A stretch of DNA of 64,000 bases from positions 20,108,501-20,172,500 of the forward strand of contig NC_088113.1 in the NCBI RefSeq assembly GCF_036370855.1, in the 5' to 3' direction. Position 1 is the stretch's first letter, and each line of letters begins with the position of its first letter. Below the pieces are notes generated by a model, which saw only the letters and a program-made list of their open reading frames with translations, made no database searches and was not told the origin of the DNA. The translations under genes and the position numbers were made by a program. The DNA is from Dromaius novaehollandiae (lineage: Eukaryota > Chordata > Aves > Casuariiformes > Dromaiidae). This document shows, piece by piece, positions 36,231 to 50,700 of the stretch.

Positions 36231-39200
36231 CCTTAAGCCAGGCCTGTTTTGGGTTATTGTCTCCCCCTAAAGCCAGGCATAGATCGCCTGGCCTTGCCTC
36301 CATTTTAATTGCAGGCTGAAATGGGGGAAGTGACCCTCTTTAAAAAAACAAACAAACAAAAAAACCCCTTGAAAAATAACGCTGTTGCTTTCGGTGGGTG
36401 TAGGTGGTTTTTTGAATAAGGCTGTAACAAGTGCAAAAGTGGCTGGAAATGTTTCTCTGTCGTGGTGGGAAACTAGTGAGGTGTCTTTTTGCCCCCCAAA
36501 AAAGTGAATTGCGGGGCTGGGCCGGGGGCGCGGAGGGGTGCACGGGGCTGCGCGCCCGCCTCGCCTTTGTGTCTCTGCAAATAGACATGTCACTTCCCAA
36601 AGTCAGACAAGTAGCGCCTGATAACTCCATCCCCGGCGACAAGCGGAGAATGGAGCAGATTTCCAGGACTGTGACGGTGGGAGGATTTCTGTCTTCAACC
36701 GGGGGCAAATCGCGGAGACCTCCCGAGGAGGCTCTTCCCCAGCACCTCCTCGTCAAGCTGGGCACTCCGGAGAAACCCCAATATAGGAGACAAAATTTAT
36801 TTATTTATTTATTTTTACACCTGACGAGGCGAAGACAGACAAAGGAGAGTTTAACAGTTCTGTAATGAATTCCTCGTGGTTTTTATTTTGCGATCTCGGT
36901 GATGCGTTTGGCGTGGATTACAGGAGCGGATTATTACCAGCATTGTTTAAAGCTATGCTAATTAGGAAATGTGTTTTGCAAACAGTGTTGCTGTAGACAC
37001 CTGCACCAAAGTTCTTATGTGCCTTTTAATTGCATCACTTGTGTCATTTTTAGCATTTAGTCAGTGGAATATAGATCTAGGTCCCAGTTCTTGCACTTGA
37101 TAAAGTATTTATTACAAGTGCGGGCTCTGTGTGTGCAGAGAGCATCTCCACTGCTAATGCATTCAATGTATTTTCTCCAAAAGGAGAGCGAGCTTTTTTT
37201 TTTTTTTTTTTAATTCCTTTTTAAAAATCGGGACAGTGGAGATTAAAAGGAAAAACTAGGTAACCGAAGAAGATTGAGGAAAATGTAATTTTGAGAAGGA
37301 AGCTTTTGGTGGCTGGATAGCTCTCCCACCTTTACCAGTACCTTGCTTGAACATTTTTATTTTATAGCACCTTTTTATTGGAAATAAAATTTGACTCTAC
37401 TGACTTAAATCCTATTTCTTTGAGTTCACCCACTGTTTGTTGAGTTCTACATTTTGAAATCCTTAGTGATGGAAAAATGGGTGGAGTGTATTATTAGTCA
37501 CAATATTTTCAACATGTGGTGAGGAATTATCGCTTTAAGGTGTTTTTTGGGAGCTGACATGAAATGGATAGAGGTTGCCCCATGGGCCAGACTGAGAACT
37601 ACAAAACAGCTTTACTGAACTCCCAAATATATGTTCCTGAAAAATATTGCTTGGCTTGATACACTAGGAGGATGATTATAATTTAAATAGAAAACTATAG
37701 TCTTTTGTTTTTGATACAGCTTGACCTGAGTGAGGAAACTTGCTTTTATCTAAGCATAGGATTATTTACTATTGCAATTAGTGTCATTAGCTGTATGCTA
37801 GCATTCATGTAATTGAGTCAATTTTGGTATGGTGCAAAAAAATGAGGTGTTCTAGTAATTCTAATATTAAATGTTTATTCATATATTTTTAAAAGTGGTT
37901 TCATTCTAAAATGTATAAGATTAAGCTTTTGAAAACATGACCTGTACACAGGGTTCTTAGAGACTAAAGAAAATGGGCCACTTTCTCCCCGTGGTCTTTG
38001 TTTTCTGGGACAGTTGTACAACAGTGGATATGCTCTTTGCAAGAGGTTTTTTTTATAACTGAAGTGCTTAGAGGAAAACCAGTTTAGCAACCCCCCCCCC
38101 CCCAACAGTTCTCTTTCAAAAAGAGAAAATGTCTCAGGTTTGAAAGCTGTTAATATGCCTGCTTTTCCTCTGGTACTATGCTGTGTTGCTGTGAGATTGA
38201 GCATATTTTTAAATGAAGCTTTTTTGTCTTCCCTATCCACTTGTGTGGGTTTTTTTTCTTTCTTTCTTTTTTTTTTTTCTTCAGATGAGCTCCGTTTTGA
38301 TATGTGTTTTGAAGTTTCTAAGCAAAGTTTCCTGTCCTCCCGCAGCATAGCAGCAGGCTAACACCCAATCCAAACTGTTATTTTCTTGCTTTCGGAGCAG
38401 AATTGTTTCAGAAACAGTTCAACCTCTCCCAGGGCTTTCCCCCCCTCCCCTTAATGTTCTTGCCAGCTTTACTGGCTACTTTAGAGCACTCTGTAACGCT
38501 CTCTAGACACCCCCTAAATTGGTAAAAAAGCATTCACATGGGTTTTTCTTGCTCCTGTGTACTTAGTTTAATGGGCAAACAAAAGGGTAAAGAGAGGGCT
38601 TAGTTTAAGTCTTTGAACAGCTACCTGCAGTTCTAATGGTTATCCCATATGTGCATTATAATTCCCCGGAGCCAGCAGTTTGTGTCCATTACTGGCTGTG
38701 AACATTACGCTAGAAAATTCTGACACTTTGCACAAAAGGATTAATACCGCGTTTATATTTTGCTTTTGGCTTACTCTTGACTTAAATATTTTAAATGCAT
38801 AGTTTATCTGTGTTTTATATATGTTCTATTTGAAACTTTAAGTGTATTAATAGTGAAAGAAGGCATGCTGTGGGGTTGTCTGTAGTTAGTAGAGGTCACG
38901 TTAGGCTAGAGCAAAGGGATCTACCGCGGCTGTGAGCTAGGGTTATTTTGCCTGCGTAAAGTACTGTGATGTTATTCTTACCTAATGACTTTTGTGAGCA
39001 TTTTTAGGATATTTTGGTCAGCTACAATGACACTGTCAGAACGCAAGTGTTAAAATTTCACTTTGTTACCTCAAAGTGTCACTTCATTAATTCTTTAGGA
39101 CTTTTTGTTTCACTAGGCGGTATGTTTATGTCGCAGCCTCCTTAAATGTAATCTTCAGTGGTTTAGGTTTTCTTGATTCCCTCCAGACCTTTAGGCAGGG

Positions 39201-42200
39201 TGAGAAGTAAAGCATCTTGCTTGCTGTGGGATTTCTTTCATTTGAGATGCTTGAGAAAAGAATCTTGACTTCCCTAAGCAGTTTAATCGTTTTATCTGTT
39301 TCGTGCTGCCTTGATGTATTTGGATGCACAGCGATGTCCGGTTCACAGGGATAGCTGCTTGGGATTCAGTTTCCATCCTGGCTATTGATTGAACATGCTG
39401 CTGTCATAACTGCTTGCCATCAGCTTCTCCTCCTGTGAAACAGGGGTGCCGGTGTTTACTCACCTCTTGTGAAACGCTTTCTAGTATACAGATGAAAAAT
39501 CATAGTTGTGCTAAGTATGTTCATTCTTTGTAAATGCAAACGAGTTTGCAGTCCACACTGGTTCCTCCAAGGTCTGGTGGAGTTTAGTGAGGGACTCGTG
39601 GGTGGGGTTTTTCTGGTTTTTGTCCCTTACAGAGCTAACCGTGGTGTAGTTATTCTCTGAACAGTTGCTTTAACTTTCAAAGTTTCATACCCGTATATTC
39701 AGGAAACCTTAGTTTTTGTTTTCACCACTGTTGCAATGCGGGTTCTGAATATTTTGCGGGCAGGATGAGATCCTTGGCAGTAATTCTAATTAGATGGAAA
39801 TGGGTTCCGCTCGGTGGTGTTTCGTTGCATGCGTGTGTGTAAGCATGCATGCATTAGAATAAATGATGGAGCTACAAACAGGTGTAGTAACTTTGCTGAA
39901 CTATAACAGGGACATGCTGAGTTAGAGTTGCAGCTTGCTTTTTTGCCTGTCGTCTTGGGATGTGGCTAGCTTTCATGCCAGTCTATACAATTGTGACCTT
40001 TTCTGCCCACTTTACTTATGTATGTGTATGCAAAGAAAAATGCTCAATGGATATTAGAAGTTTCCTAACACTCACTGTATGGCAAAACTGAGGTGGAGTC
40101 TTTGATAACGGAGGAAAGGAACAGTGAAATATTCTACAAACACTGTTACTAGCTTGCATATGGATTAAAATAAACTTAGTAACAAGAATGTCCCAGGATG
40201 TGCCAAGAACTTAGCTGCTTAAGAACCCAACTTAGAAAAGTGAGTAGGGTTTTACACACTAAGGGATATGTTAATACTTATATACACTTAAATACCTAGT
40301 TATCTTTCATGATTTTTTTCTTCTGCACGTGTTGAACAATCTGCTTATTCAATCCAAGCTCATTTTCTTCCTAGTATTTCTCAGCTTGTGATGAAGACCT
40401 CTGTGGGAAGAGAGTTGGTAGTTCAGACTACTAGCTCACTCGGACTGAGGAAAGAGTTAAACAAAACTTGCACCTTTTGCATGAATATACCCTTGAAGGA
40501 AATAATCTTTCTGACTAGTGTTCAAATAATGCATGAAACAGAAGACTCGATGGTCTGTATTAGCTATTAGGTTTTTAAATTAGTTGGTTTCAGGTTTGGG
40601 TGTTTTAGGTACTAACCGAAGTAGTCAGGATGCAGTACTCATCTCCCAAAAGTTCGACCACTACAGTACTGCAGAGTGAGAGGATGGCTGAATATAAGAT
40701 TAGCTTACTGCCTGCCTTCTTAATACCACTGTATCCTTCTTGGCTTCATTCCACTTTTTTATAATCGTTGATCAAATTTAGATTGTCAGATGTATGCTAA
40801 GAAGTAAAAAGGGATACCTATCCAAGGTGCTAAGTGTTCGTACCGTGAATTACGAAAGCAAAGTAGATTGCTCACAGAGCACCTCTCATGTTATCTTTAG
40901 TTTTGCAGTGGTGGTTTTTTACTCTGATTATTCCTAATTCCTTATCTCTCTTCTATCTTTCAGGCGCTCTTTCCCCCAGCTCCTCCCACCACTATGCTTC
41001 TCTCTTAAAATTACCTCAGACCTCTTCCTCCTTCTTGGGCTCCCTCCCTTTTTACGTACTGGGTTTTGGAACTTTAGCAAAGATCCCCTAAGTAAAAGGC
41101 CAGAAAGCCAAAAACCAATGAGAAAGTTTGGGGGGATCCTCTCTTCAGGGCAATTCCCAGTGTGTTATGCTGTTGTTTTACCATCTTTTTAATGTGCTTT
41201 TTATGTTGGTTTTTGGCTAACAAACACAAGTGTGAAGTGTTTGGCTTAGAAGATTACTTCTGTGACTCAGTTTTTTTTTTCTTTTAAGTGGAAGTTTAGA
41301 TCTTGTGGAAGTGAATGGCTCTTGGGCAGGTAAGCTTACTACTAGTCACAGGCAATTGTACTTTTCAGGGTCTTTTAATCTTCACTGCTAGTTTAGCAGA
41401 TACAACTGCAGTTAAATTCTTATCTTTTTTGACATCACCAGACTTCTCAAGCTTCCTACCCTGTCAGATACTTGCTTTTTAAATGCTGGTTAGCTCTTCT
41501 GTATTCTTACTCCGTTCTACGAGCTCTGTGGTATGGGTAGTGTTGGATCTGATCTTCTGTTGGTGAAGCCAGATGAGAGATAGGGAGAGCAGAAATCAAA
41601 AACAGGGCAATGAGGATAACAACTGTTTCTGTACCGTGATGGAGAGAAAGGAAAATGGACAGAGTTGGAGAGGTATGGAGAAGAGAGTAAGTGAAATGTA
41701 GAGGAAATGCCAAATAGGGTGGAAGTCACACTGCATCGAAGCATTTTGAAACAGGGGTATGCACGTCCAAGTGTTTTCTCGTGTCTCAAGAACTGACAGT
41801 AATATCACTGCTCTATAAGGAAAGGTGCCTCTTGTAAAAGCAAAATGTTACCAGGTGGAGTACTGTATTTCTTGCTGCAAAGCTTTTACAGAAGCAAAGA
41901 AGAACTACTTTTACCTTCTGTTCAGTATTTGCGTCTTTGTCTATAGCTTCACATTGTTTTCAGAATTTTTGGATCTTTGTAAAGAGGAACAAACTGCTTT
42001 AGCTGGTATCTCTGTGCATGCTGCTCTTTAACTTGAGGAGGACATTGGCTTGGAGGTAGTGATTCAGTAGAGCTGGGTGGTATAGAATTCACATTTCTTA
42101 CTGACTTTTGTGTGATGTGGGAACATTATTTTAAATTTTCTGTTATCTTAGGTAAATGGGTTTGGAGGGGGATGGGAATAATCATAACTGTGAGATTAGA

Positions 42201-42682
42201 TTAATATTAAGCCTGTTTAAAGTGTGTTGATGGCAGGTGTCACAGAAACATTAAAAGAATCTTTCTGGTGTTAATTAGAATACACAAAAATGTTAACAGT
42301 GTTTGAAGTCCTCATATCAAGTATTGTTTTTTGCAGTGACTTCTCCAAGGCACTTCTCTCTAGAAGTACCGTCCAAAGCTTTCAGTAGTCCTACAATTTA
42401 TATGTTAAACCCTTCTTTAATCAAGGGCTAAATCACTTTCCTCTATGCTTAACTATAGAAATATTTCAGAATATTTCTTGTTTGAAATGGAAAATAGTGT
42501 TGTAAATGATTCAGTTATTGATTTACCTTCTAAGAAACTAAAAATAATAGTTCCTTGTCTGTACTAAACACCTTGGAAACTTTTTAGCAGTTCCTTGTAG
42601 TTATATGAAGCTAAGCTTTTTGCTTTGTGTTTGACTTAAATCTTTAACTTTTGCCTCCTATTCCTTTCAATCCCAAATACAG

Positions 42683-42810
42683 GACATCAGATGAACCTTT
42701 TGGAGCTTGTTACCGGAGACCATTTTCCTCTGTTCATTAAATCATGTGCTGTAGAGCTGTGAAACACTGTGGCGTTTATTTTTGCTAACAGAAAATACTT
42801 TCAAATATTG
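42683..42810 (+). other. Candidate noncoding exon in ZBTB46 intron 1
   Basis: A 128-nt segment between AAATACAG and GTAAGTTT. No long open frame. It could be an alternative 5' UTR exon or chance splice-like sites. Confidence 0.2.
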
Positions 42811-44643
42811 GTAAGTTTCGAGCATTCAAAGTTTTTTGTTTGTTTGGTTTGGTTGGTTGGCTTGTTTGTTTGTTTTTAAATGCAGTAAGGGAAGGAGGAA
42901 GACTAGTGGGAGATAAGGTTGCCATTAAGGCTTCCAGTTCTTTTTAAAATTTGACTTAACACTGATGACAAAGGCTAGTGTCAGAGTCTTACCCAACCAC
43001 AAAAGTTGAAGAAATGCTTGTGCCTATTCTGCTGCTCCTACCTTATGATAAGGACCATTAATCATGGTCAGTCAGTTCTCATCTCTTCAATGAGAAGAGG
43101 AAAACAGGTGCAGAACTCAAAGCAAGAGGAAAATTGAAGAGCACTGCAAAATACGTCTCGGATTTACCACCCTTAGCAGCCTGTTCTGGCTCGTTTTGTG
43201 ACTCTGGGTCAGAGGTATAAATGAGAGTCTTAATAGTGAGAGTCCAAAGACTAAGTGAAAATGTATATTACTTTTGCACTTAGGCTAACAAAGACATTTC
43301 CCATGTGTGTATGTCATCACCCCCCCCCCCCTTTTTTGTTAAACTGCCTAAATAACAGGACTAAAAAGAGCTAGCCAAAACAATTGCTATGGAGAAGCAA
43401 TCGGAATTAAAGAAAGGCAAGACTTGGCAGTCTGAAATAGAAATTGAGAACAGTCAGTGGTATTTGCTTGAATTGGGTCATATTTGTTTTCAAGATTTTC
43501 AGTTCTGCTTATTGCCATAAGAATGCTCAGGTTTTCCTTATTACTTCATTTGGTTTTTAGAATATATTAAGTCACCGTTTATAATTACTTTAGTTTGTAT
43601 TGGAAAAGCTTTCTTAATTTGTCTTCTGATATTTTCTTCCACAATCTGTCATTATAGAGGGTCAGTCTAGAAATCGACAGTATTGACTTATAATTTATTA
43701 TTTTTATGAAGGGAGCTAATCTATATATTGAAAACATCTAAAATACAGAGATCAGAAATCTATGGAAAATACTTTTCTGTAATGGCTAACAATACATTAA
43801 AAAAAGTTTTGAATAAAAGTCTAGTCAAAAGTTCTAGTTGGAGTTAAATGTCGCAAGTGTAATAAATATGTTATTCTAAAGAAAAAAGTATGTTTTGTAG
43901 AAGAGAGAGGTGTACAAGAAGATAGTTACAGTGGTTGCAACCTCACGTGTAAATAGGACAAAACCTTTGTGTGGATTAGCATTTAGAACGATTCCTATTT
44001 TTATACATTCTGATCATGAATGTTAATGTTTATCTGAGTCTATCTCTGAATGTACCCTACTATACATACATACGTGCCTTATACAGAATTTTCAAAGTCT
44101 TGAGATTGTTTAGTCTCTTAACCTAGAAAGGCATCAGCCAGTACATACTGGCAGTTAAATATTTCAAGAGGAAATTCTCTTGAATATTCTATTGCAGACT
44201 TAATTTTTTTTAGAAGTTGTACTGATAGCTTTTTTAACCCAGTATTTTATGGGTCAGGTAAGGTAAATTAGTGTCCCTCAGGCCACAAATGTCTCTTTAA
44301 AGAGTCATTAAAGTGAGACTATTTTGAAAAGCTACCAAACAGGAAACATTGTTGTTCCAAGGATCTGTTTGAAGTTTTAGCTTCTAAAATTAGATATTTT
44401 TTTTTCCCTATACTTTTTCAGAAGGAACTGTTGCTTAGGCTATTGCATAAGGGTAACCTGGCTTTAATTACCTGCAATGCATTGATACACATTTGAGTTA
44501 ATATCTTTTTGGTTTATTAAGTCATAACTAGGTGTTTTATACCTGTGAACTTTGAGGGAAAGAACTTCAGAATGTATCACTATTGTTTGGTAATCTGGTA
44601 GTTTAACATTAGTAACTTCTCCTGTTCTTGTTTTTTATTGTAG

Positions 44644-44783
44644 TTCTGTCTTTCTCCTACAAGAGTTCATACCAGTGTTATTTGAAGGTTGCGGAAAAGT
44701 GCACTACCTGTGCTGCCCTAGGACTGTTGATGTCCTCAGCTGTTGTAGGAGAAACACTAGACCTGGAACCCAGTTTGTTACTG
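44644..44783 (+). other. Candidate noncoding exon in ZBTB46 intron 1
   Basis: A 140-nt segment with a strong polypyrimidine acceptor (TTGTTTTTTATTGTAG) and donor CTG|GTAAGG. It has internal ATG codons and no recognisable coding. It could be an alternative 5' UTR exon or a pseudo-exon. Confidence 0.25.
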
Positions 44784-47700
44784 GTAAGGAGTAATTGTCT
44801 TGGAGTTTTTTGTTTTTTAATCTTAAAGTTTGCATGCTTTCTTTAACAAAATGACTAAAAATCATTTCACTATTTCCTCATTCAAGAACATTATACCAAA
44901 AACTGCAACTTTGCTCTTCTGTGTTTTGTTTGTTTGGTTGTGTCCTCCCCCACACACAGCCACTCCCAGTTTCTAAACTTGTGTTTGTCCTAATTTCCCC
45001 CTTTCTAAACTGTGGAGGCTTACAGGCTTCCCTTAGCTTTCATTTTCAGACCTTCTTTTCTCTTGAAGTTCTTCATGTACCGTCAGAGTTAATGAAGGTT
45101 AATAAATGGATTTTTCTAAAATATCTTCAGAAATCCTTCTTCTTGTCCTCCTCTTCATCTTTACTGTTTCTTGGGGGTGGAAGAGGCTCTTCTGTCCTTG
45201 AAACATATGATGCTCCAGTAACTTCAGGTAGACAATTTGACAGGTCACAGCCAAATTACTGGTTTAAAGTTTTAGAGTGCCAAGTGAAAGGTGTGATGAT
45301 TGCTCCCTGTTATTTTAGGTTTTGGTTGTTGGAATTGGGATCTGCTTGTGGTTCCTATTTAGAGTGCAAAAGCAAAGCCTAATGATAAGGTGAATGACTG
45401 GAAGTGTGTGGTGTTTTGAATGTCCTTATTCTTTTTGCTGTAGACGGCCATCCTTTAATTCACAATGCATTCGCATCTACGTTATTTGATGTCAGAAGCA
45501 GTTGTAACGTGATGATGTGGCCTTAGGTATTGCATTTCCTAACTAAATCTAATCCAGACAGAGCGAGAGCTGTAATGTCTTCAGCTGTATGGAGAACTCG
45601 CAGTTAAAGTGGGTTCATCTTTGCCAGAGTATTATAACTACTGAAGGTGTAATGCTGGCCCTGCTGCTGCTGTTTGAACTTGAGTCATGGACTTTTTGGA
45701 TAGCAACTCCTACAGAGCTGCTGAGCAGAAATGCAGTTTTAATGCTGACGGTGACAAGGTAGCATATGGCTTGAAATGAGAAAAATTGTAGTGAATCCTC
45801 ATCAGGCAAGTGTTAATTAAGTATTGCTAGAGTTGCTTTGCCATACAGTTGTCGAGCACTGAGTGGACCTCAAATCCGATAATAAAAATAAAGCAAAAAA
45901 AAACCTAGTTGTAAGTTCACTGAAAATTATATATCTCCCAAATTCTTGCCTTTTCTATAATTCTATAGTATTTCTCAAACTGAAAGGCAAAACTTTATTT
46001 TCTTCCTGCAACTTCTAGCCCATAAGAACAAACATTCATTTTTCTAAGCTGTAATTAAACATTCTTATCCCCATTCATAAGGGAAAAGTGATGTATTGAT
46101 GTTTTCATGAAACGATGAGTTGCAATTAACATCCTTGGGCCAAGGATCTGGTTTGTTCTTACTACAAACATCTGCCTATTTCTCTTTGAATTCTCAGTTG
46201 TGAATGAATATCTTGAATGAATAACTTGATCAATGAATGATCAGTATCTTGAATCAGAATGGGAGAAACATTTCTTTTTTTGGCAACTGTTCATCTTTCA
46301 TAAGCTGTTACTTCTATTTGTGCCTTAAGTTTTGTTCCAAATAGATGCAATTTTTACACATTTAGCGTAAAGAAATTTAAATAAACTCTTAAAATTGTGT
46401 ACTGTTCTTCCTCAAACACGCTTGTGAGAAAACACTTTAGTTCTGGAGACTGGTGCTTGAAAAACTTACGAGTGATGTCTCTGCAGGGAATTATCATCTA
46501 TCGATATCCTGATTCTTCTGCTCTCTTTTTACTTTAGGAGAATAATCTAAGTATAGGTACTGTCCTTCTCAGTTTCTAAGGTTAGTTTGTTTGGTCCCCC
46601 CCCCCCCCCAGCTTTGTCTTCAGCACTTGGATATGATGGATCGTACACATTTCTGTTGTCTTTCGTTGGATAAAAGTGAAACTAGTAGATACGCTGTGTC
46701 TTGTTATGCGAGGAGGAGTTTCAAGTCTGATCTCACCTTGCAGGGCTCCTCTGCAGAGGAATTTAAAAAATGTTGGAATGCTGGTGGGAGTGGAGACCTG
46801 GGAAGGACATGGGGGAAGCAGGGAAATGGGTTGCATTTGTTGGATTTCTTGCATGATAAACTATTGGAGTCAATTTCAGTTCTTCATTAATTTATTTTCC
46901 CTTCCCTTTGAAGGGAGAGGGGGGAGGAAACAACACACATTTTCGGCTAAATTCTGGTGGCCCTTTTTCCCTAGGGAGCAGAGTGGCTGGTGGAGGAGTG
47001 CTTGACAGACTAGTGAGTATTTTGGTACACTGTAACTTGTGTGTCCTTAGTATTAAGTGTAGAAACTTATATTTAAAAATTGCAACAGATTAAATGTTGT
47101 GTAGTTTAAAGTTTTGGTTAGCTTTTATCCTGTAAGAGAGTTGAAAGCAAAACAAAACAAAAACTTGTACCAGGCTTTCAATTGATCAGAATAACTATAA
47201 TCTGTTTTTTGTTGCTGTTTTTCTTCTGAGTGGAGGGAATGAAGTACCTCAGAAATTACTTTTGTCCCAGAGATTTCCCAGGGCATAATACTGTAGACTT
47301 TCATCTGTGTTACCGCTTTTCTTTTTATCTGTGGCTTTTTTCATAATTTAAATAATTCACTGAGTTTTATGTGCAACAAATTTGTACCCCTTAATTTTAA
47401 TGGTGTTAAGATTACTGCAGGGGGCTTATATGTATTATATGCTGAGAGGTTCGACTCTGTAAGTGTTACTGCTTCCTCTTCTGAGAACCCTTCCAGCATT
47501 AAGTGAAGACTGTGTTTATTTAGACTGTTATTATGTCCTCAGGTGTTATTTTTATGTTCAAACAGCTTGTGCTGATGATGCAGAATAAACACTTTTCATA
47601 AATGCTGGATTTGTAGAACTAGGTTCCTTCTAGCTGGGGTTAAAGTTTATATAAATTATTAATGGTTAGTTTAAGACCAGGTTTGTGACAGCATGAAAAA

Positions 47701-50700
47701 TACAAAGCTGTCCTATATCTTGACAGAACTTTGCATGCAGGTGGTTATTAAATCTGCTCATGCTCAAGACCTTGTCTGTTTTTTTATGGTTACATGCAAG
47801 TGCTGTTTGTTCAGGAGCAATTTTTTTAGTTACTTTTTTGAAAAAGGAGCAGAATTGAATTACTGTACTATCCATACATTGACTTGTGCAGAAAGCCTGG
47901 TCTCCCTACAATTTATTTTGTGGAAAACCTGTCAGAGTCTACAGACGAGCTTTCATGGTTCACTGCTTTCTTGGAGAGCCGTGCTGTGGCCGTGTGCTGC
48001 CGTCAGAAGCGCAGGCTCACGCTCTCCCACGGAGCACCCATGCTAGCGAGGAAGGCTGCTGCTGAGCGGTGCTAGACTTCTCATTTCGGAGCGGAAAACT
48101 CTGCTCTGCTCCGTACTGTTCTCTGGAAGGTAGTGTTATTCAAATCTGGTCATGGGACGTAGCAGAGTAGACCTCTGTTTTTATGAGCTGGGGGTGCTGT
48201 CGTTAAAATGTATTGCTAGGAATCTTCTTGCAGTTTGATTCCTGCTTTGCTTTTTTCTGGAAGTTAAGAAATTGTATTGAACAGGTAGTGGAATTGGGGG
48301 GTTGTGAAGCAAAATCCCACAAGTTAATTAGAAATAAAGAACATGGATATAGAAAGTTACAGGAGTAATATTCACTGCAAGTAGTGTTCTCCACTTATAA
48401 AACACCAAGGATAGAAAGTGGCTGCCTGAACACATTCATCGTGAGGCATTACGGCTTTTATTTTCTTTTCTTTAACCATTGTTGAAGGGCAAAGTGTAGT
48501 AAGTTTACTTCTAAGATTGCAGTACATCCATGTGTAGGATGGGACCATTATTAATCTTTTTGACAATAACTCTGGTGAAATGAGAGAAATGCATTGATGT
48601 GTCTGAGGGTTTGTCTAGCAAGCATTCCCAGTTTGGGAACAAGTTACTCCCAATTTTCCCAGTCAGAACTTTCTTGAAGACTTGGTTGGGTGTATCAGAT
48701 GGAACCGGGCCTAAAACATTTTAGTAAGCTAAAAATCTCCACAGTTTATTCTGTCTTTCACATGCTTTTGCTAGCGGTTTGAAGGGGATTGCTTTTATAA
48801 AGAAATCTTTACATTGTATTTTCTAAGTGGAGATACACGTTGTTACAAGGAGAGGAGGAAAAAAAAGCCACAAAACAGCATTTAAAATTGGAACACAAGA
48901 GCAGAGGGTTTTGAAGCTTGCTGAATTTTTAACTACTAGAAAATTGCCTTAAATTTAACTTGGATTAGTTCCCTGGTGATCCTTGACATTAAATGGATGT
49001 GCTGGTTTGACATGGGTAGACAGAAAACTAATTAATTCCTCTGAATTTGAGGCATATTTAATTTTCTCCCCCAAAGACCTCTCATTTAAAAGGTACAATG
49101 ATGTGACAAACATTCAATATGGAACAATGTGTGTAAGGTAGCAGACCTTTAGACAGAGAAAGATCAAGACATCTACAGCAATAGTTGTTTTGGAAGATGT
49201 TAAATTTTATCAATTAAATTGAGCGTAAGAGTATCTGTAGCATTGCTGGCGTACTTGGAAGTGGTATAACGTGGCCACCAGTCAGTGGAATGGCTGCTAT
49301 TCTTTGTGATGGGCGTCTTCCCCATTCATCTCTCTATCTCTTTATACTTAAATTTTGAGTCCTCTGGAACATGGGCAGTTGTCTTCCCTTTGCATAGAGG
49401 AATGTATATTCTCATTATTTTTACTTGCTTTATTATACTCGCTACTTATTATATTTTAGAATATGAGGTGTTTTTGCTTTCTCGTCCTAGAGGTATCCAC
49501 CCATCCTCTGCTCTTGTCCCCAGTGTCCTTGGAAATGTGGACAAGTAAAGTAAGATCATGTAGTCCTTGTGTGCTAATGACATGCTTTTGTTCATTCATA
49601 GCTGGCCCGGAGGGTATCTTCTGTCAAGAGCTTGGTGGGTGGGAGGGAAATCAGGAAGGAATCTTGCATAGACTTTAGTATTTAATAAGAATATCATGAA
49701 CAGGAAATAACAAAACTCAAAGAGAAGGTATTTTGTAAACAAGCTAGCAAATGCTTCATCCATAAAAAGCACCAGCTTAGTCAATATCTGAATCTCAAAC
49801 TGGTACAGTCAAAAACAAAAGTAGCAAGAGACAAATATTTTAATTTGGGTTTTGGCACAGACAGTATACATGAAGGACAAGATGCATGTAAAGTATCAAG
49901 CAGAGATATCAACAGTGAGGGGCAATCCAAACATACTAAAATAAGCCAAATAAACATATGAAATGGCAGAGAAATAAAATCCCAAGGGGATGGTGTAATT
50001 TCAAGGTGGAAAACATTCAAGAAGAAATCCAAGAAAAGATGTTGTTGTGTAAACTCATACAAGCTGATGAAAATATTGACAAATACTCTTGATGCTAATC
50101 TGTACCAAAATGAGGAACGGAAAATTACCCTTGCAGGGGACTATATTTTTTATTCCAAACAATTCCAGGGAGATCTGCCTTGGAATATGGATTGTAAGAC
50201 CTGTAAAGGAACAGCAAAGGGAAGTGCCAGTTCTGAAACCTTCCGATCACTCCATAATTGTATGCTCTGAGGTTCTTGCATCTTCCTCTGAAGCATGTGG
50301 ATATGGCAGCAGCTGAAGACAGGATGGATGATGGACAATTCATTTGATCCTATGTGGCAATTCATATTCCCTGAGGGGACTAGGCTGACTCTTCAGCTCC
50401 TAAAAGTAGATGCAGTAGTGGTTTCTGGAATAAAGACAAAACTGAACTGTCATTCTCCCTTAATAGGTGGTTCTCAAACATAAAGACGTTACGAAGCTGT
50501 GGCAGCCACCTTCATGGAAGTTGTGGACCCACATATCATTTTTAGAGGTGGAGCTTACTATATCAGAACAAATTTAAGCTTTTGAAAGAAACGGGGAAAT
50601 ATTCTTTACATGGTGTGGCAAGTTAATACTCTTAATTGGACCTTAAACTACTGCTACATGGTATATAAATCTTGATACTAAGTTTCAAATAAGTGGTGTA

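Noticed and set aside
46976..47012. Short exon-like segment between CCCTAG and GTGAGT
   Set aside because: Too short and without phase or coding evidence; such pairs are common by chance in a 16-kb intron.
48995..49080. tgtgctggtttgacatgggt resembles the start of some avian LTRs
   Set aside because: The similarity is short, and I could not see a matching second LTR, polyadenylation region or target-site duplication.
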